In this document: positions 1 through 9,034 of the stretch, piece after piece
Position numbering within the stretch: position 1 is the stretch's first letter
How the letters are laid out: each line of letters starts with the position of its first letter
Source of the DNA: MPNP01 sp965221445
GTDB taxonomy: Bacteria > Pseudomonadota > Alphaproteobacteria > Rhodobacterales > Rhodobacteraceae
Assembly: GCA_965221445.1 (NCBI GenBank)
Contig: CBDCSF010000013.1
Location: forward strand, 1,612,001 to 1,676,000
Direction: 5' to 3'
DNA length: 64,000 nucleotides
The notes under the pieces: model-generated
Told to the model about the DNA's origin: nothing
Database searches by the model: none
Seen by the model: only the letters and a program-made list of their open reading frames with translations
Translations under genes and position numbers: made by a program

Positions 1-870
1 ATCTGAAGCTGCAACTGCATCCTGGACTATTCCTTCATAGGCAATAACAAAATCTTTGGTGTCGGAATTCATCATTAATCCGTCTTCATTTACGGTCATC
101 TGATTGCTGAGCTGATTTATCAGAAACCCAAGCGTTGAACCATCCTCAAGTTCCAGGATGAATTGGGAAGTCTCTACTGAAAAGTCAAAATCCCCCAGAG
201 GAAGTTCAATGCCAAGATACTTGTTGTGCCTTAGACCTTTATCAGTTGAGTTGCTTGTAAAGTTGGTGCCCTTGAAAGCAAACCCGGCGCTTTCTCTGGA
301 TTGGAATCTACCTGTAAATTCACCTATTGATGACGAAGAGAGAAACCCTTCATCCGCAATTTTGGTGAAATCCTCAAACTGTACCTTGCCCAGAATATCC
401 TGAAATACAACCAGGAAGGCAAATCTCTCATCAAGGGTTCTGATTTCCACTTGTTCAATGGAATAGTCAAAATTGTTTCCTTCCACATCCTGTTCAATAA
501 TCATTCGCTTGGTTCCGGTAAATGTTCCCTGGCCAATTTCGACAGGTATCACATCCCCTAATGTTCTCGAAATTACGAATGTATCTGGCATCATAATTTC
601 AACCAGGTTTGTCCCTTTCCTAACAATCCGAAAGGTAGGTAGCTCAAAAACATAACTTGAGAAAGAATCCTTTGTGGATAGTGTCAAATTGTTGACCATA
701 ATCTCGTCTTCACTCTCTTCCAGATCTTCATAGTCCACTTCTATCTGGTATGATTGGAAAAGTGATTGCAAATCATGAAATATCTCCCTCGGATATAGGT
801 CCGCATTTACCCTAGCCCCCAAGAGTACTATTATCAGGGTAAGAGTAAGTAAAAACGACTTCGTTTGCAT
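1..870 (-). CDS. Secreted protein of unknown function (partial, 3' end outside window)
   Basis: The reading frame begins at an ATG at position 870 on the minus strand and stays open for 290 codons to the window edge, so the C terminus is missing. The first 22 or so residues (MQTKSFLLTLTLIIVLLGA, then RVNA) form a clear Sec signal peptide, so the product should be periplasmic or exported. The mature part is acidic, rich in beta-prone stretches and has no membrane segment or motif that I recognise. It lies 47 bases downstream of the GST gene on the same strand, so it may be the last gene of the leuS-holA transcription unit or have its own promoter. I do not assign a family. That it is coding is supported by the long open frame and signal peptide. 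Confidence 0.7.
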   Translation of the reverse strand, partial: MQTKSFLLTLTLIIVLLGARVNADLYPREIFHDLQSLFQSYQIEVDYEDLEESEDEIMVNNLTLSTKDSFSSYVFELPTFRIVRKGTNLVEIMMPDTFVISRTLGDVIPVEIGQGTFTGTKRMIIEQDVEGNNFDYSIEQVEIRTLDERFAFLVVFQDILGKVQFEDFTKIADEGFLSSSSIGEFTGRFQSRESAGFAFKGTNFTSNSTDKGLRHNKYLGIELPLGDFDFSVETSQFILELEDGSTLGFLINQLSNQMTVNEDGLMMNSDTKDFVIAYEGIVQDAVAASD

Positions 871-917
871 TGTGTCAACTTTCTTAAATCTATTGGAGGT
901 TGAGCTGATAATTCACC

Positions 918-1508
918 TCAACCATTAGCTATTTTTTGGTAAGCAGGTCGTTGGCTCATCCGGATATAATATCTCAGCACCTTCTCAGGAAATTCTTCAA
1001 ATTTGGCAACCCTGGCCCAATCAAGACAATGGGTCAGGATAAAATCCGGTATGGTCATGATCTCACCCATCATGAATTGTTCAAGATCAAGTTGGGATAC
1101 CATTTCCGAAAGTGATCTGCTGAACTCCCATTTCAAGGTAGGTTTTAAAGAATTGATCCGTCTTTCCGGGGGTAAAACAAAACTATGCTTGGCTGCATTC
1201 CAGACACAAGTTTCAAGCTCATCCAGAAGCATAAAGGTCAGACTATCCTGTCTGGCCCTGGTGAGAGTACCTGATTGAAAGGTAAAAGAAGAATTGAATT
1301 CGGCGAGATAGGTTAGGATTGCGGAACTGTCAGTAATAACTTCAGAACCAACCACCGCAACAGGAATTTTCCCCTTTGGAGAGATTTTGAGTAACTCTTC
1401 AGAATGTGGATTTGTCGAAAAGTGTTCATAATCCAGACCGAGTTCCTCCAGCATCCACAATACCCTGAAAGCACGGCTTTCCTTTCGGCCATAAATCGTT
1501 ATTTCCAT
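918..1508 (-). CDS. Glutathione S-transferase family protein
   Basis: The protein of about 196 residues has a thioredoxin-fold GST N-terminal half: it opens with EITIYGRKESRAFRVLW and carries the cis-proline and glutathione-contact segment GKIPVAVV followed by the ITDSSAILTYLA helix. The C-terminal half is helical, as in GSTs. Members conjugate glutathione to electrophiles or reduce disulfides and peroxides in the cytoplasm; the substrate cannot be told from sequence. The start is either GTG at 1511 or the ATG at 1508. The ATG overlaps the holA stop as TGATG, which suggests translational coupling, so I use 1508. It is the fourth gene of a tightly packed minus-strand run leuS-lptE-holA-gst. 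Function beyond the fold is uncertain. Confidence 0.85.
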   Translation of the reverse strand: MEITIYGRKESRAFRVLWMLEELGLDYEHFSTNPHSEELLKISPKGKIPVAVVGSEVITDSSAILTYLAEFNSSFTFQSGTLTRARQDSLTFMLLDELETCVWNAAKHSFVLPPERRINSLKPTLKWEFSRSLSEMVSQLDLEQFMMGEIMTIPDFILTHCLDWARVAKFEEFPEKVLRYYIRMSQRPAYQKIANG

Positions 1509-2521
1509 CACCTGAAACCTGCTATTCTGTGAAGAGTTCTTTCCATTATCGCCTCCACTGGTTTGGTACCAGCCCCTCGGATGATTTTATCAACCCGTGT
1601 TAATTCAAGTAACGCTCTTTCTGCCCCCGTTGCCCCCCAAAGAGTTGCTTGTCTGAGCATATTTTGGCGGCGTGGACCAAATAGTGGTGGTTTTATTTTG
1701 GTCAAACCAGCCTCCGGTCCTTTCTTGTGGCTGGCTACGGTCAGGATATTGCGAAACTTCCTTTTGAAAAACAGACAAACCCGAACAGGGTCACTGTCTT
1801 GTTTTGAAAGTTTTCTATACAATAGGCCTATTTCCTTAAGCTCTCTATTGGCTACCGATTCCACAAGCCTGTCCAATCCGGCCTCACCAAATTCCGGGAC
1901 ACAAACCCTAATGTCTTCTTCGGTCAATGAGGTAGGATCTTCATACTTATAGAGAGCCAATTTTTCAATCAATGCTTTAATGGTGGAAGGTTCCTGCTCC
2001 TCGGCTACGGAAATCAATAGCTTCATCGCATCAGAATCAATGTTTACCAAGTTGGCTTCCTTGAGGAGTAATGAAATATCCCTGCTGTCGAGATGATCAG
2101 TATATACTCCCACAGCTACCAAATTCTGGTCATTCTCGAACCTTTTTCGTAGGGAGGACGCTGGTCTCAAACGACTGGCAGTAATGATTATATGGGCAAA
2201 TCCTTCCTTCCATTCATCCAATTCTGAAAATATAATCTTGTTGTGCTGATCTGCTCCCTTCTCAAGGCAGACAACACGTTTGCCACCAAAAAAACTTTGA
2301 GCTCTGACCAGAGACCCCAGTAAATTGGGTTGCTGCCCGAGGTCACTGGCATCAATTTTATCCAGGCGTAATTCCTGCATGGCGTTAGGACCAGCGATGG
2401 TATCTACGATACGGTCCCTGTATTGATCAACGAGTGCCTGATTTTCCCCAAAAATCAAATATCCACTTTTCCTATTACTGGATTGAAGGTGTCCTGGTAA
2501 TTGGTTTGGGTATAGCTTCAT
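1508..2521 (-). CDS. holA: DNA polymerase III subunit delta
   Basis: This 337-residue protein fits the delta subunit of the clamp-loader complex, which opens the beta sliding clamp and loads it on primed DNA. The N terminus contains the family signature around residues 20-40 (GYLIFGENQALVDQYRD) and the middle has the LLKEANLVNIDSDAMKLL helical segment typical of domain II; length matches the family. Its ATG shares bases with the stop of lptE (TAATG), and its own TGA overlaps the GST start, so the genes are translationally coupled. The lptE-holA pair downstream of leuS is a conserved bacterial arrangement, which strengthens both assignments. No anomalies are seen. Confidence 0.92.
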   Translation of the reverse strand: MKLYPNQLPGHLQSSNRKSGYLIFGENQALVDQYRDRIVDTIAGPNAMQELRLDKIDASDLGQQPNLLGSLVRAQSFFGGKRVVCLEKGADQHNKIIFSELDEWKEGFAHIIITASRLRPASSLRKRFENDQNLVAVGVYTDHLDSRDISLLLKEANLVNIDSDAMKLLISVAEEQEPSTIKALIEKLALYKYEDPTSLTEEDIRVCVPEFGEAGLDRLVESVANRELKEIGLLYRKLSKQDSDPVRVCLFFKRKFRNILTVASHKKGPEAGLTKIKPPLFGPRRQNMLRQATLWGATGAERALLELTRVDKIIRGAGTKPVEAIMERTLHRIAGFR

Positions 2522-3024
2522 TACTGACCGTCGGGTTCAGGTTGAATCGCCAGAACTCTTGTATAAATGCGGTCGGAAATCATTCTTCGGAGTCTATTAA
2601 GAGCATCGTCCCTTGCTTCAAGGTTGGCCAATATCTGTTTATCTTCTGATGACGTCCACCTTGCTCTTTCATTTATGGTATCGGAATAGATCAGTTCCCC
2701 ACTGGTTAAGTCAAATAAATCAATCTTTGCCTTGCCGATCACAATGTATTGGTAAACACCACCAGAACCCTGAATAGGACCACCTTCATCTGAAATCACG
2801 AAATCAACCTTGAGGTGGTGGCTAACATTACCGATTGGCTTGCCGAACTGATCACGAAGTACTGATGCCAATTTTTCTGGTGCCAAGTTTCCAGAAACGG
2901 TTATATCTGTTTGGTTTAGATAAGTTTCTTGGGCAGAATCTGTGCCATACAGGGGATAATATTCACATCCCACAACCAGGAAACATAAAGTTACCAAGCC
3001 AATTAAATTCCATCTAGACAACAA
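2521..3024 (-). CDS. lptE: LPS-assembly lipoprotein LptE
   Basis: The 167-residue product has a lipoprotein signal peptide ending in the lipobox LVVGC with Cys20 as the predicted lipidation site, followed by YYPLYG, the typical start of mature LptE (CGFRPLYG-like). LptE plugs the LptD barrel in the outer membrane and helps deliver lipopolysaccharide to the cell surface. Length and position between leuS and holA match LptE loci. The start overlaps the 3' end of leuS by 11 bases and the stop overlaps the holA start, so expression is coupled. The presence of this gene indicates a Gram-negative cell with an LPS outer membrane. Confidence 0.9.
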   Translation of the reverse strand: MLSRWNLIGLVTLCFLVVGCEYYPLYGTDSAQETYLNQTDITVSGNLAPEKLASVLRDQFGKPIGNVSHHLKVDFVISDEGGPIQGSGGVYQYIVIGKAKIDLFDLTSGELIYSDTINERARWTSSEDKQILANLEARDDALNRLRRMISDRIYTRVLAIQPEPDGQ

Positions 3025-5575
3025 TATTCACGATCCTATCGGGTACCACAATTGTTTTTCTGGGTTTCTTACCTTCCAAATACCTTGTTACCGCTTCATC
3101 TTCAAGAACCAACTTAAGAATCCGTTCCTTGGGGAGTCCCTTGACCACCTCAATCTTGGACCTCAATTTGCCATTAACCTGAATGGGAATGATAATTTGA
3201 TCGATCTTCAGAAATTCAGGATCGGCTGTAGGCCACCTGGTATTTACCACGAACCCCTTACCACCCAAAAGCCGCCAGATTTCCTCGGCGATATGAGGTG
3301 TGATCGGGGCCATCAGCTGGGCATAGGTTAACATCGTTTCCTTTTTTACCCTGGTACTGGCTTTGGATTTACTGACGGCATTATAGAGTTCATAAAGTCG
3401 TGCGATGGCCTTGTTGAATACAAAACCCTCAATTTCCTGGGAAAACTCATTAATGGAGTGATGAAGAATTTTCTTCAACTTTAAATCATCATTCTGGGTC
3501 CCGGAATCATCCATTGACTTTATTTCATTGGCTAGTCGCCATACCCTTTCCAAATGCTTGGAAGCAGCTTCTACCCCGGTTGTTGTCCACTCGATATCTC
3601 TTTCCGGTGGTGAATCCGAAACCATGTACCATCTTGCAGTATCTGCACCATATTTTTCGATCAGACTCTGGGGATCAATAATATTGTTTTTTGACTTGGC
3701 CATTTTGGCCGATGGTACGATCTCTACAGGCTCTCCGGTACTTATAAGTTTGGCTTCTGTCCCTGTTACCTCTACCTCCGTCGGGAAATGGTAGATGGGG
3801 CGACCATTCTTATCCCTGGTCAAGTAAATGGCATGATTGACCATACCCTGGGTAAACAACGAGTCGAAGGGTTCCTTGCAATGTTCTGACAAATGCCCTG
3901 TCAAGTGCATTGCTCTGGCAAAAAATCGGGAATACAACAAATGAAGAATTGCATGCTCAATCCCGCCGATATACTGGTCAACATTCATCCAGTAATCAGC
4001 CATCGCAAGGTTAGTCGGTGTTTTTTCATCGGGAGCTGTATAGCGTACAAAATACCATGAGCTGTCTACAAAGGTATCCATGGTATCGGTTTCTCTCATT
4101 GCATCTCCACCACAATAAGGGCAGGTACAATGCTTGAAGGTTGGATGATGGTCCAGTGGATTACCGGGTTTATCGAAAGTTACATCCAATGGCAATTCGA
4201 TTGGGAGGTTTTCCTTGATTTCCGGTACAATCCCACATTTTTCACAATGGATTACCGGAATGGGACATCCCCAATATCGTTGTCGGCTTATACCCCAATC
4301 CCGCAAACGGTATCTGGTAACCTTCTTGCCGATGCCCTTTTCGACACAATGCGTTATAGCCGAATTAATACCTTCATCACCCGTCTGGATCAAATCCCCG
4401 GCAAATCCGTTGACATACCTTACCCTTTGGCTCTTGGATGGGACATAAGCCTCGTTTTCTACGGGTGTATCAGAATCCTCTGGAAAGAATACATCAATTA
4501 CCGGAAGGTTATATTTTCTAGAGAAATCCAAGTCTCTCTGGTCATGGGCTGGGCATCCAAAAATGGCTCCAGTCCCAACAGTATTGAGTATGAAATTTGC
4601 AACCCAGATAGGTAAAGTAACCTCAGGATTAAGAGGATGCTTCACTTTAAATCCTGTATCAATACCTTTTTTATCCAGTAGTTCGAGCTCCGCTTCAGAT
4701 GTACCAGTCAGCCGACATTCACGAATGAAGCTTTCTACTTCATGATTATCCCTGGCTATAGCTTTCGCAAGGGGATGTTCCGGGGATACAGCTGCAAATG
4801 TGGCTCCCATCAACGTATCGGGTCGTGTGGTATATACCTTTAGGGTTTTTATATCGTCCGGACATCCAACTGTTTCAAAATCAAACTCCAGACCACCTGA
4901 TTTACCGATCCAGTTTCGCTGCATGAGACGTACCTTTTCGGGCCACCCGTCGAGTTCATCTATAGCTTGTAGCAATTCTTCCGAAAAATCGGTTATTTTG
5001 AAAACCCACTGGGATAGTTCCTTTTGTTCAACCTTGGCACCGGAACGCCATCCCATACCATCTATGACCTGTTCATTGGCCAAAACTGTTCGATCCACCG
5101 GATCCCAATTGACCAAGGCTGTTTTCCTACCTACCAACCCCTTATCCATCATGTCTATGAACAGTGATTGTTGTTGGCCATAATACTCCTTGTCACAAGT
5201 TGCGAGTTCCCTTTTCCAGTCAATTGACAATCCGAGGGTCTTTAACTGCTTTCTCATTTCGGCAATGTTCTGCCGGGTCCATTTGTCTGGATGTTCTTTG
5301 TTTTTGAGTGCTGCATTCTCAGCTGGCAAACCGAACGCATCCCATCCCATCGGGTGAAGTACATTGAAGCCCTTGGCAATTTTGTATCGGGCTATAACAT
5401 CTCCCATGGTATAGTTTCGTACATGTCCCATGTGGATTTTCCCTGAAGGATAGGGAAACATTTCCAAGACATAATATTTGGGTAGACTTCTGTCTGCTGA
5501 AGCTTCAAATACTCCGGCCCTATTCCATTCTTCTTGCCAGAAACTTTCCTGCTGTCCGAAACTATATTCCGCCAT
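3014..5575 (-). CDS. leuS: Leucine--tRNA ligase
   Basis: A full-length 853-residue class Ia aminoacyl-tRNA synthetase that charges tRNA-Leu in the cytoplasm. The HIGH motif appears as HMGH in PYPSGKIHMGHVRNYT, the editing domain has the T-rich YTTRPDTLMGATF segment and GCPAHDQRD, the zinc-like cysteine segment is present (CEKCG, CPYCGG), and the catalytic loop reads KMAKSKNN. The loop has Ala where most LeuS have Ser (KMSKS); the lysines are kept. The gene starts at an ATG 21 bases after the DUF3576 lipoprotein gene and leads the operon with lptE, holA and the GST gene. Confidence 0.98.
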   Translation of the reverse strand: MAEYSFGQQESFWQEEWNRAGVFEASADRSLPKYYVLEMFPYPSGKIHMGHVRNYTMGDVIARYKIAKGFNVLHPMGWDAFGLPAENAALKNKEHPDKWTRQNIAEMRKQLKTLGLSIDWKRELATCDKEYYGQQQSLFIDMMDKGLVGRKTALVNWDPVDRTVLANEQVIDGMGWRSGAKVEQKELSQWVFKITDFSEELLQAIDELDGWPEKVRLMQRNWIGKSGGLEFDFETVGCPDDIKTLKVYTTRPDTLMGATFAAVSPEHPLAKAIARDNHEVESFIRECRLTGTSEAELELLDKKGIDTGFKVKHPLNPEVTLPIWVANFILNTVGTGAIFGCPAHDQRDLDFSRKYNLPVIDVFFPEDSDTPVENEAYVPSKSQRVRYVNGFAGDLIQTGDEGINSAITHCVEKGIGKKVTRYRLRDWGISRQRYWGCPIPVIHCEKCGIVPEIKENLPIELPLDVTFDKPGNPLDHHPTFKHCTCPYCGGDAMRETDTMDTFVDSSWYFVRYTAPDEKTPTNLAMADYWMNVDQYIGGIEHAILHLLYSRFFARAMHLTGHLSEHCKEPFDSLFTQGMVNHAIYLTRDKNGRPIYHFPTEVEVTGTEAKLISTGEPVEIVPSAKMAKSKNNIIDPQSLIEKYGADTARWYMVSDSPPERDIEWTTTGVEAASKHLERVWRLANEIKSMDDSGTQNDDLKLKKILHHSINEFSQEIEGFVFNKAIARLYELYNAVSKSKASTRVKKETMLTYAQLMAPITPHIAEEIWRLLGGKGFVVNTRWPTADPEFLKIDQIIIPIQVNGKLRSKIEVVKGLPKERILKLVLEDEAVTRYLEGKKPRKTIVVPDRIVNIVV

Positions 5576-5596
5576 TAAACTGAATCCGAGAGATGT

Positions 5597-6079
5597 TTAG
5601 AAACCCAATTCTTCGATTTTAAGTTGTCGGGCTCTTGCCAAAATGGCATTCTCTATCTCAATGTTCAGATCTGGGTCCACAACTCCACTCCTCGTTCTAA
5701 ATGTCACCTGAAGGGACCTGGCATCAAGCGACGGATCGCTGATTACAGCAGTAGCCTTGTATTCTCTGGTTCCACCAGGAGGTGTTGCCCAGCCAAATTC
5801 AATTATGCCGGTAAAGGGATCTACTTCTTCTATTGGCATGAAATCAAGTACTTCCAGGGTAGCTTTCCAGATAAATCTATTGACTTTCATCTCGGTTGAA
5901 GAGTTTTGAGTTAGAAACAGGTCCCTTAATCTTTGCGGCCTACCCTGGGTTTCGACCTCTCTATCGGCCTCAATACTTGCTGCTTCCCTATCTCCACCTC
6001 TGAAAATATTGGAACAAGCACTCAAAGAAAAAACAACGAGCAATGCTAATACCCATCCGAGGGACTTTGTCTTTATCAT
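5597..6079 (-). CDS. DUF3576 family lipoprotein
   Basis: The chosen ATG at 6079 gives a 160-residue protein starting MIKTKSLGWVLALLVVFSLSAC, a lipoprotein signal with lipobox LSAC, preceded at a good distance by AAAGG. An alternative upstream start at 6121 would add 14 charged residues before the signal and is less likely. The mature part (RLRDLFLTQNSSTEMKVNRF, later LEVLDFMPIEEVDPFTGII) matches my recollection of the alphaproteobacterial DUF3576 family, usually encoded directly upstream of leuS as here. The function of the family is unknown. It is probably the first gene of the leuS operon, with 21 bases between the two. Confidence 0.85.
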   Translation of the reverse strand: MIKTKSLGWVLALLVVFSLSACSNIFRGGDREAASIEADREVETQGRPQRLRDLFLTQNSSTEMKVNRFIWKATLEVLDFMPIEEVDPFTGIIEFGWATPPGGTREYKATAVISDPSLDARSLQVTFRTRSGVVDPDLNIEIENAILARARQLKIEELGF

Positions 6080-6511
6080 AACTAGTAACCTTTCGTTCTG
6101 ATTTTTCCCACCCTGACACAAGCTCCCCAGCGTATCTTAATAACCGATTGTTCCAAATCAACTCATAATCAAGGCCAGACTGAGCAATTCTAAATTAACC
6201 AATATTGTCCACCAGTTCAATAATCTACAATTTTTTATTTGATAAATTGTCTCATACGATTGAAGGCAATAACTTTTATCCAAATAGGAAGATTCCCCAG
6301 AATAATGCTTAATTTCAGATTGGTTTAATACCTAAACAATCAAAAAATGACACATGGTTAAATAAAGAAAATTTCGTACTTCAGCACTCGTATGTCTCCA
6401 TCTTCAAAAGAGTTTAGGCCTTTGTGACTGCTTCATAAATACCCTAAATCGGTTTTTTGGAAGTAGTTTCCATCAGCGATCTAATTAGGACTTAGTAAAC
6501 AATATACTGAT
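6080..6511. other. Intergenic, no gene seen
   Basis: This AT-rich stretch upstream of the DUF3576-leuS operon probably contains the operon promoter on the minus strand. I see no convincing open frame, RNA gene or strong hairpin in it. It leads into the IS1380 relic, so its distal part may be debris from that insertion. Confidence 0.5.
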
Positions 6512-6793
6512 TTAATCAATTATTGCCTGTTGATTCGAAAAGCACGATCCAAAAAAATGTTTTTGCATCCGACACCGCAACAAGTCACCTCCCTCCGTGT
6601 CCCAATGGCGAAAGTGGGCAATCAGGTTGTAACTCAGACAGATCAGCATGAACCAGCAACTGTTTGAACCGAATGAAATGGAAGACAACATGCCACCGGC
6701 GAAGTCGGATTTGATCTCTCCATGAGCGTGTTCACTGCGACCAAACCGATCTATTGAAGCCCAAAGAAGATCCTTTAAATCGATCTCCTTCAA
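6512..6793 (-). pseudogene. IS1380-family transposase C-terminal relic
   Basis: A 93-codon frame encodes DRFGRSEHAHGEIKSDF followed by a run like FGSNSCWFMLICLSYNLIAHF, which resembles the C-terminal signature of IS1380 transposases (a D-R-x-x-x-E-x-x-I-K-E-like element and then an N-x-x-W...L-A-Y-N-L helix). Only about a fifth of a normal transposase is left and the N-terminal catalytic part is absent, so it cannot move. It sits just downstream of the AbiE pair and marks the accessory pocket between leuS and yggS. The family call rests on motif memory only. Confidence 0.6.
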
Positions 6794-7036
6794 ACCAACA
6801 TCGGCTTGTCACGTCTCACTCAAGTGTCAATGCCGATTTGAATTTGCCCCATTATTCCGATTGAATGATCGAGTGAATTGTGGTTTTGGTGCATCATCAT
6901 AACATACGAGGTACGATCCAGTAACCAGGATTTTGAGGGTTATAACTTACATTCTACGAACGAATGGAACCGACTACATCAATTTTACAGCTTTTAATGA
7001 ATGTACCGTTAAAATTTGCATTTTTTGATACCGTAT

Positions 7037-7936
7037 TTATTCTTCAAGTATCACCCGTAAAGCCTCATAAAGTTGGTTGTGTTTATCAGGGTTTCTTTCT
7101 TTTAGTTTGAGTAAATTCTGCTGTTTCCATTGTACGGCAGGAAAGCGTTTAAAATCGTAAATATTCCAATCCGGATCACAATTTTTAACGCCCAGTAAAA
7201 ACTCCCTATCTCTGTCAGTCAGACCTTTATTGATTGTTTCTAAAAGTTGTTTACGAATTTCTTCAAAATCATTGTAGGAAAACTCAATATTACTCATACC
7301 TGTGAATGAATTTTCCATGGATTGATGCTGATCCAAGAAGTTTGGAATCAACAATTCATTCATTGGGCGATTACTGCATATTAGGCTAAACAAAAAACCT
7401 TCTCTTACTTCATTCGAGAAACCTTCATTATCCATCAACAGTTTTACATCAAATAAATCTCTTGGGTGTTGACGGTCTAGTGCCGCACATATTTTCGAAC
7501 CGTAAAGTTGACCAAATGGTACAATAGGTATTTCAATAAACATTTCGAATATTTCATAAGTTTTAAGACTCAATGGCATGGGTTCGGGGTTGGTTATCGT
7601 TCCTCGTTTGACCAAGTTTACTTCTAATTTTATATCTACCCTTTTTTGTTGAATTAATAATTTTCCTTTTACTTCTTGGTGTCGCACCTGAACATTATTA
7701 ACGTATCGTTCAACGCGATTTTTTATACGAATAAGCGCATCACTTATATTTTGCAATGTGGCTTGACGATCTTCTATTGGGATGTATGTTAAATCAATAT
7801 CAACCGAAAGCCTTGGCAAATCGCGAACAAATAAATTAATTGCTGTACCGCCATGTAGTGCAAAACAAGATTCTTCTGCTACAAGTGGTAAAACTTTCAC
7901 CAAGAGAGCAACCTGTGCCTGATATTTCTCAAACAT
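7037..7936 (-). CDS. AbiEii-type nucleotidyltransferase toxin
   Basis: The 299-residue protein belongs to the AbiEii/DUF1814 nucleotidyltransferases, toxins of type IV toxin-antitoxin systems that cause growth arrest during phage infection. The motifs are visible: GGTAIN at residues 29-34, the metal-binding DIDL at 46-49, and the distal SKICAALDRQHPRDLFD block around 147-163 with Lys148 and the R-D pair. All catalytic residues appear intact. The start overlaps the 3' end of the upstream antitoxin gene by 8 bases, as usual for co-expressed AbiE pairs. Relics of IS1380 and IS630 on either side suggest arrival by horizontal transfer. Confidence 0.88.
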   Translation of the reverse strand: MFEKYQAQVALLVKVLPLVAEESCFALHGGTAINLFVRDLPRLSVDIDLTYIPIEDRQATLQNISDALIRIKNRVERYVNNVQVRHQEVKGKLLIQQKRVDIKLEVNLVKRGTITNPEPMPLSLKTYEIFEMFIEIPIVPFGQLYGSKICAALDRQHPRDLFDVKLLMDNEGFSNEVREGFLFSLICSNRPMNELLIPNFLDQHQSMENSFTGMSNIEFSYNDFEEIRKQLLETINKGLTDRDREFLLGVKNCDPDWNIYDFKRFPAVQWKQQNLLKLKERNPDKHNQLYEALRVILEE

Positions 7937-8699
7937 AACTTACAAGTTCCTTGGGAATACTTATTTTGTATTTTGAGTTATAAGCTCCATTTTTTTCAAT
8001 CACACGGTCACCTTTACCCAAATCAATTTTATCTAATTTCAAGTGCTTCAATACAGGTAATCCGGCTTTATCAACCATATATAAAAAAAGCCTTTTTACA
8101 CGTATCGACGAGCATTTATCCAATAGATCTTGAACAACTGTAGGCCTTAATGTCATTTGACCTTCCAAAATTTGGTAACACTCTAATAAATCAAATCGTT
8201 TAGGACTTAGATATAGACACTCCAAAATTGCTCGTTCAACTGATGAGGTTTCTATACTCATTTCCCTGATTTCATATTTGTTTACAGCCAAACCCTCAGG
8301 TAAAAATGATGTATTTACGTGCTCAATGGGATTGCCCCAGTCATAGTTTAAATACCATTTAGGTAATTTTTGATTTAGTGGGGAAAAAACAAATATCTTT
8401 TCATTTCCAAATCTAACATAGTGAGAAACACCTTTTATTGATAATGCTGTTGCACCACCCAAGTGGACCTTTATGAGCAGTTGCTGTTGTAGACTTATCA
8501 ATCCTCCATACCAAGTTACTTCATCATTAGTTTTTTTGTAAGCTCCACGCCCTAGAGATTCTATCCAGCCGCTTTTTGTATATCGTTGAACAAGCTGTCC
8601 TGAGATTGATAACTCTTTAAACCATGGAGTGGTGGCAACAAGTCCAGAGGGCCATTGTTCTAACATATTCATTAATTTTTTTCTTTTTATTATATCCAT
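7929..8699 (-). CDS. AbiEi-type antitoxin / transcriptional regulator
   Basis: A 256-residue protein directly upstream of and overlapping the AbiEii toxin gene. The N-terminal 60 residues form a probable winged-helix (MNMLEQWPSGLVATTPWF through GWIESLGRGAYKK), ending in the G-R-G-A-Y-like turn seen in AbiEi regulators; the rest matches the AbiEi C-terminal domain in length and character (QQLLIKVHLGGATALSIKG). AbiEi proteins repress their own promoter and neutralise the nucleotidyltransferase indirectly. The start is an ATG at 8699; the promoter should lie in the AT-rich stretch just above 8700, where autoregulation is expected but no operator could be identified by eye. Confidence 0.82.
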   Translation of the reverse strand: MDIIKRKKLMNMLEQWPSGLVATTPWFKELSISGQLVQRYTKSGWIESLGRGAYKKTNDEVTWYGGLISLQQQLLIKVHLGGATALSIKGVSHYVRFGNEKIFVFSPLNQKLPKWYLNYDWGNPIEHVNTSFLPEGLAVNKYEIREMSIETSSVERAILECLYLSPKRFDLLECYQILEGQMTLRPTVVQDLLDKCSSIRVKRLFLYMVDKAGLPVLKHLKLDKIDLGKGDRVIEKNGAYNSKYKISIPKELVSYV

Positions 8700-8856
8700 G
8701 GTATACTTATAGAAGCAATTTTAAAGTGTTTCAAGATTAATTCGATCTTTACTTTAAAAATATTACTGAAAATAAACTAATAGTTTACTTTTTGGGCCAA
8801 TAATAAAGCCAATCATCACCCCTAGTATTTCAATTAATTCTAGTTTGTCGTATCTG

Positions 8857-8969
8857 TTATTGTTTCTTCATCAAAACGGATAAATTCTGGAAGTTTGACC
8901 TAAAATTATTGTACACATTCTCCATCGGGTTGGGTTCGGGTGAATAAGGGGGCAGGTCTATGAGGGACA
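8857..8969 (-). pseudogene. IS630-family transposase relic
   Basis: On the minus strand a 37-codon stretch reads IDLPPYSPEPNPMENVY and then NNFRSNFQNL. This is the DDE C-terminal hallmark of IS630/Tc1-type transposases (LPPYSPDLNPIE), with the catalytic Glu kept. The frame ends at a stop at 8857 and upstream sequence is scrambled by the palindrome and stops. It is a dead fragment. Confidence 0.65.
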
Positions 8970-9034
8970 TTATGCCGATAAATGACTCAATAACCCCTTG
9001 GGTAGGGGGTTTGAGGTTCAATTTGTCGGCATAA
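8970..9034. repeat. Long imperfect palindrome
   Basis: The outer arms read TTATGCCGATAAAT and, in inverted orientation, TTTATGCCGACAAAT, a near-perfect stem. Inside them AACCCC and GGGGTT can extend the hairpin. The whole 65-base unit could fold into a cruciform or RNA hairpin. It lies exactly beside the conserved IS630 fragment, so it may be the product of a rearrangement or a tiny inserted element. Confidence 0.6.
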
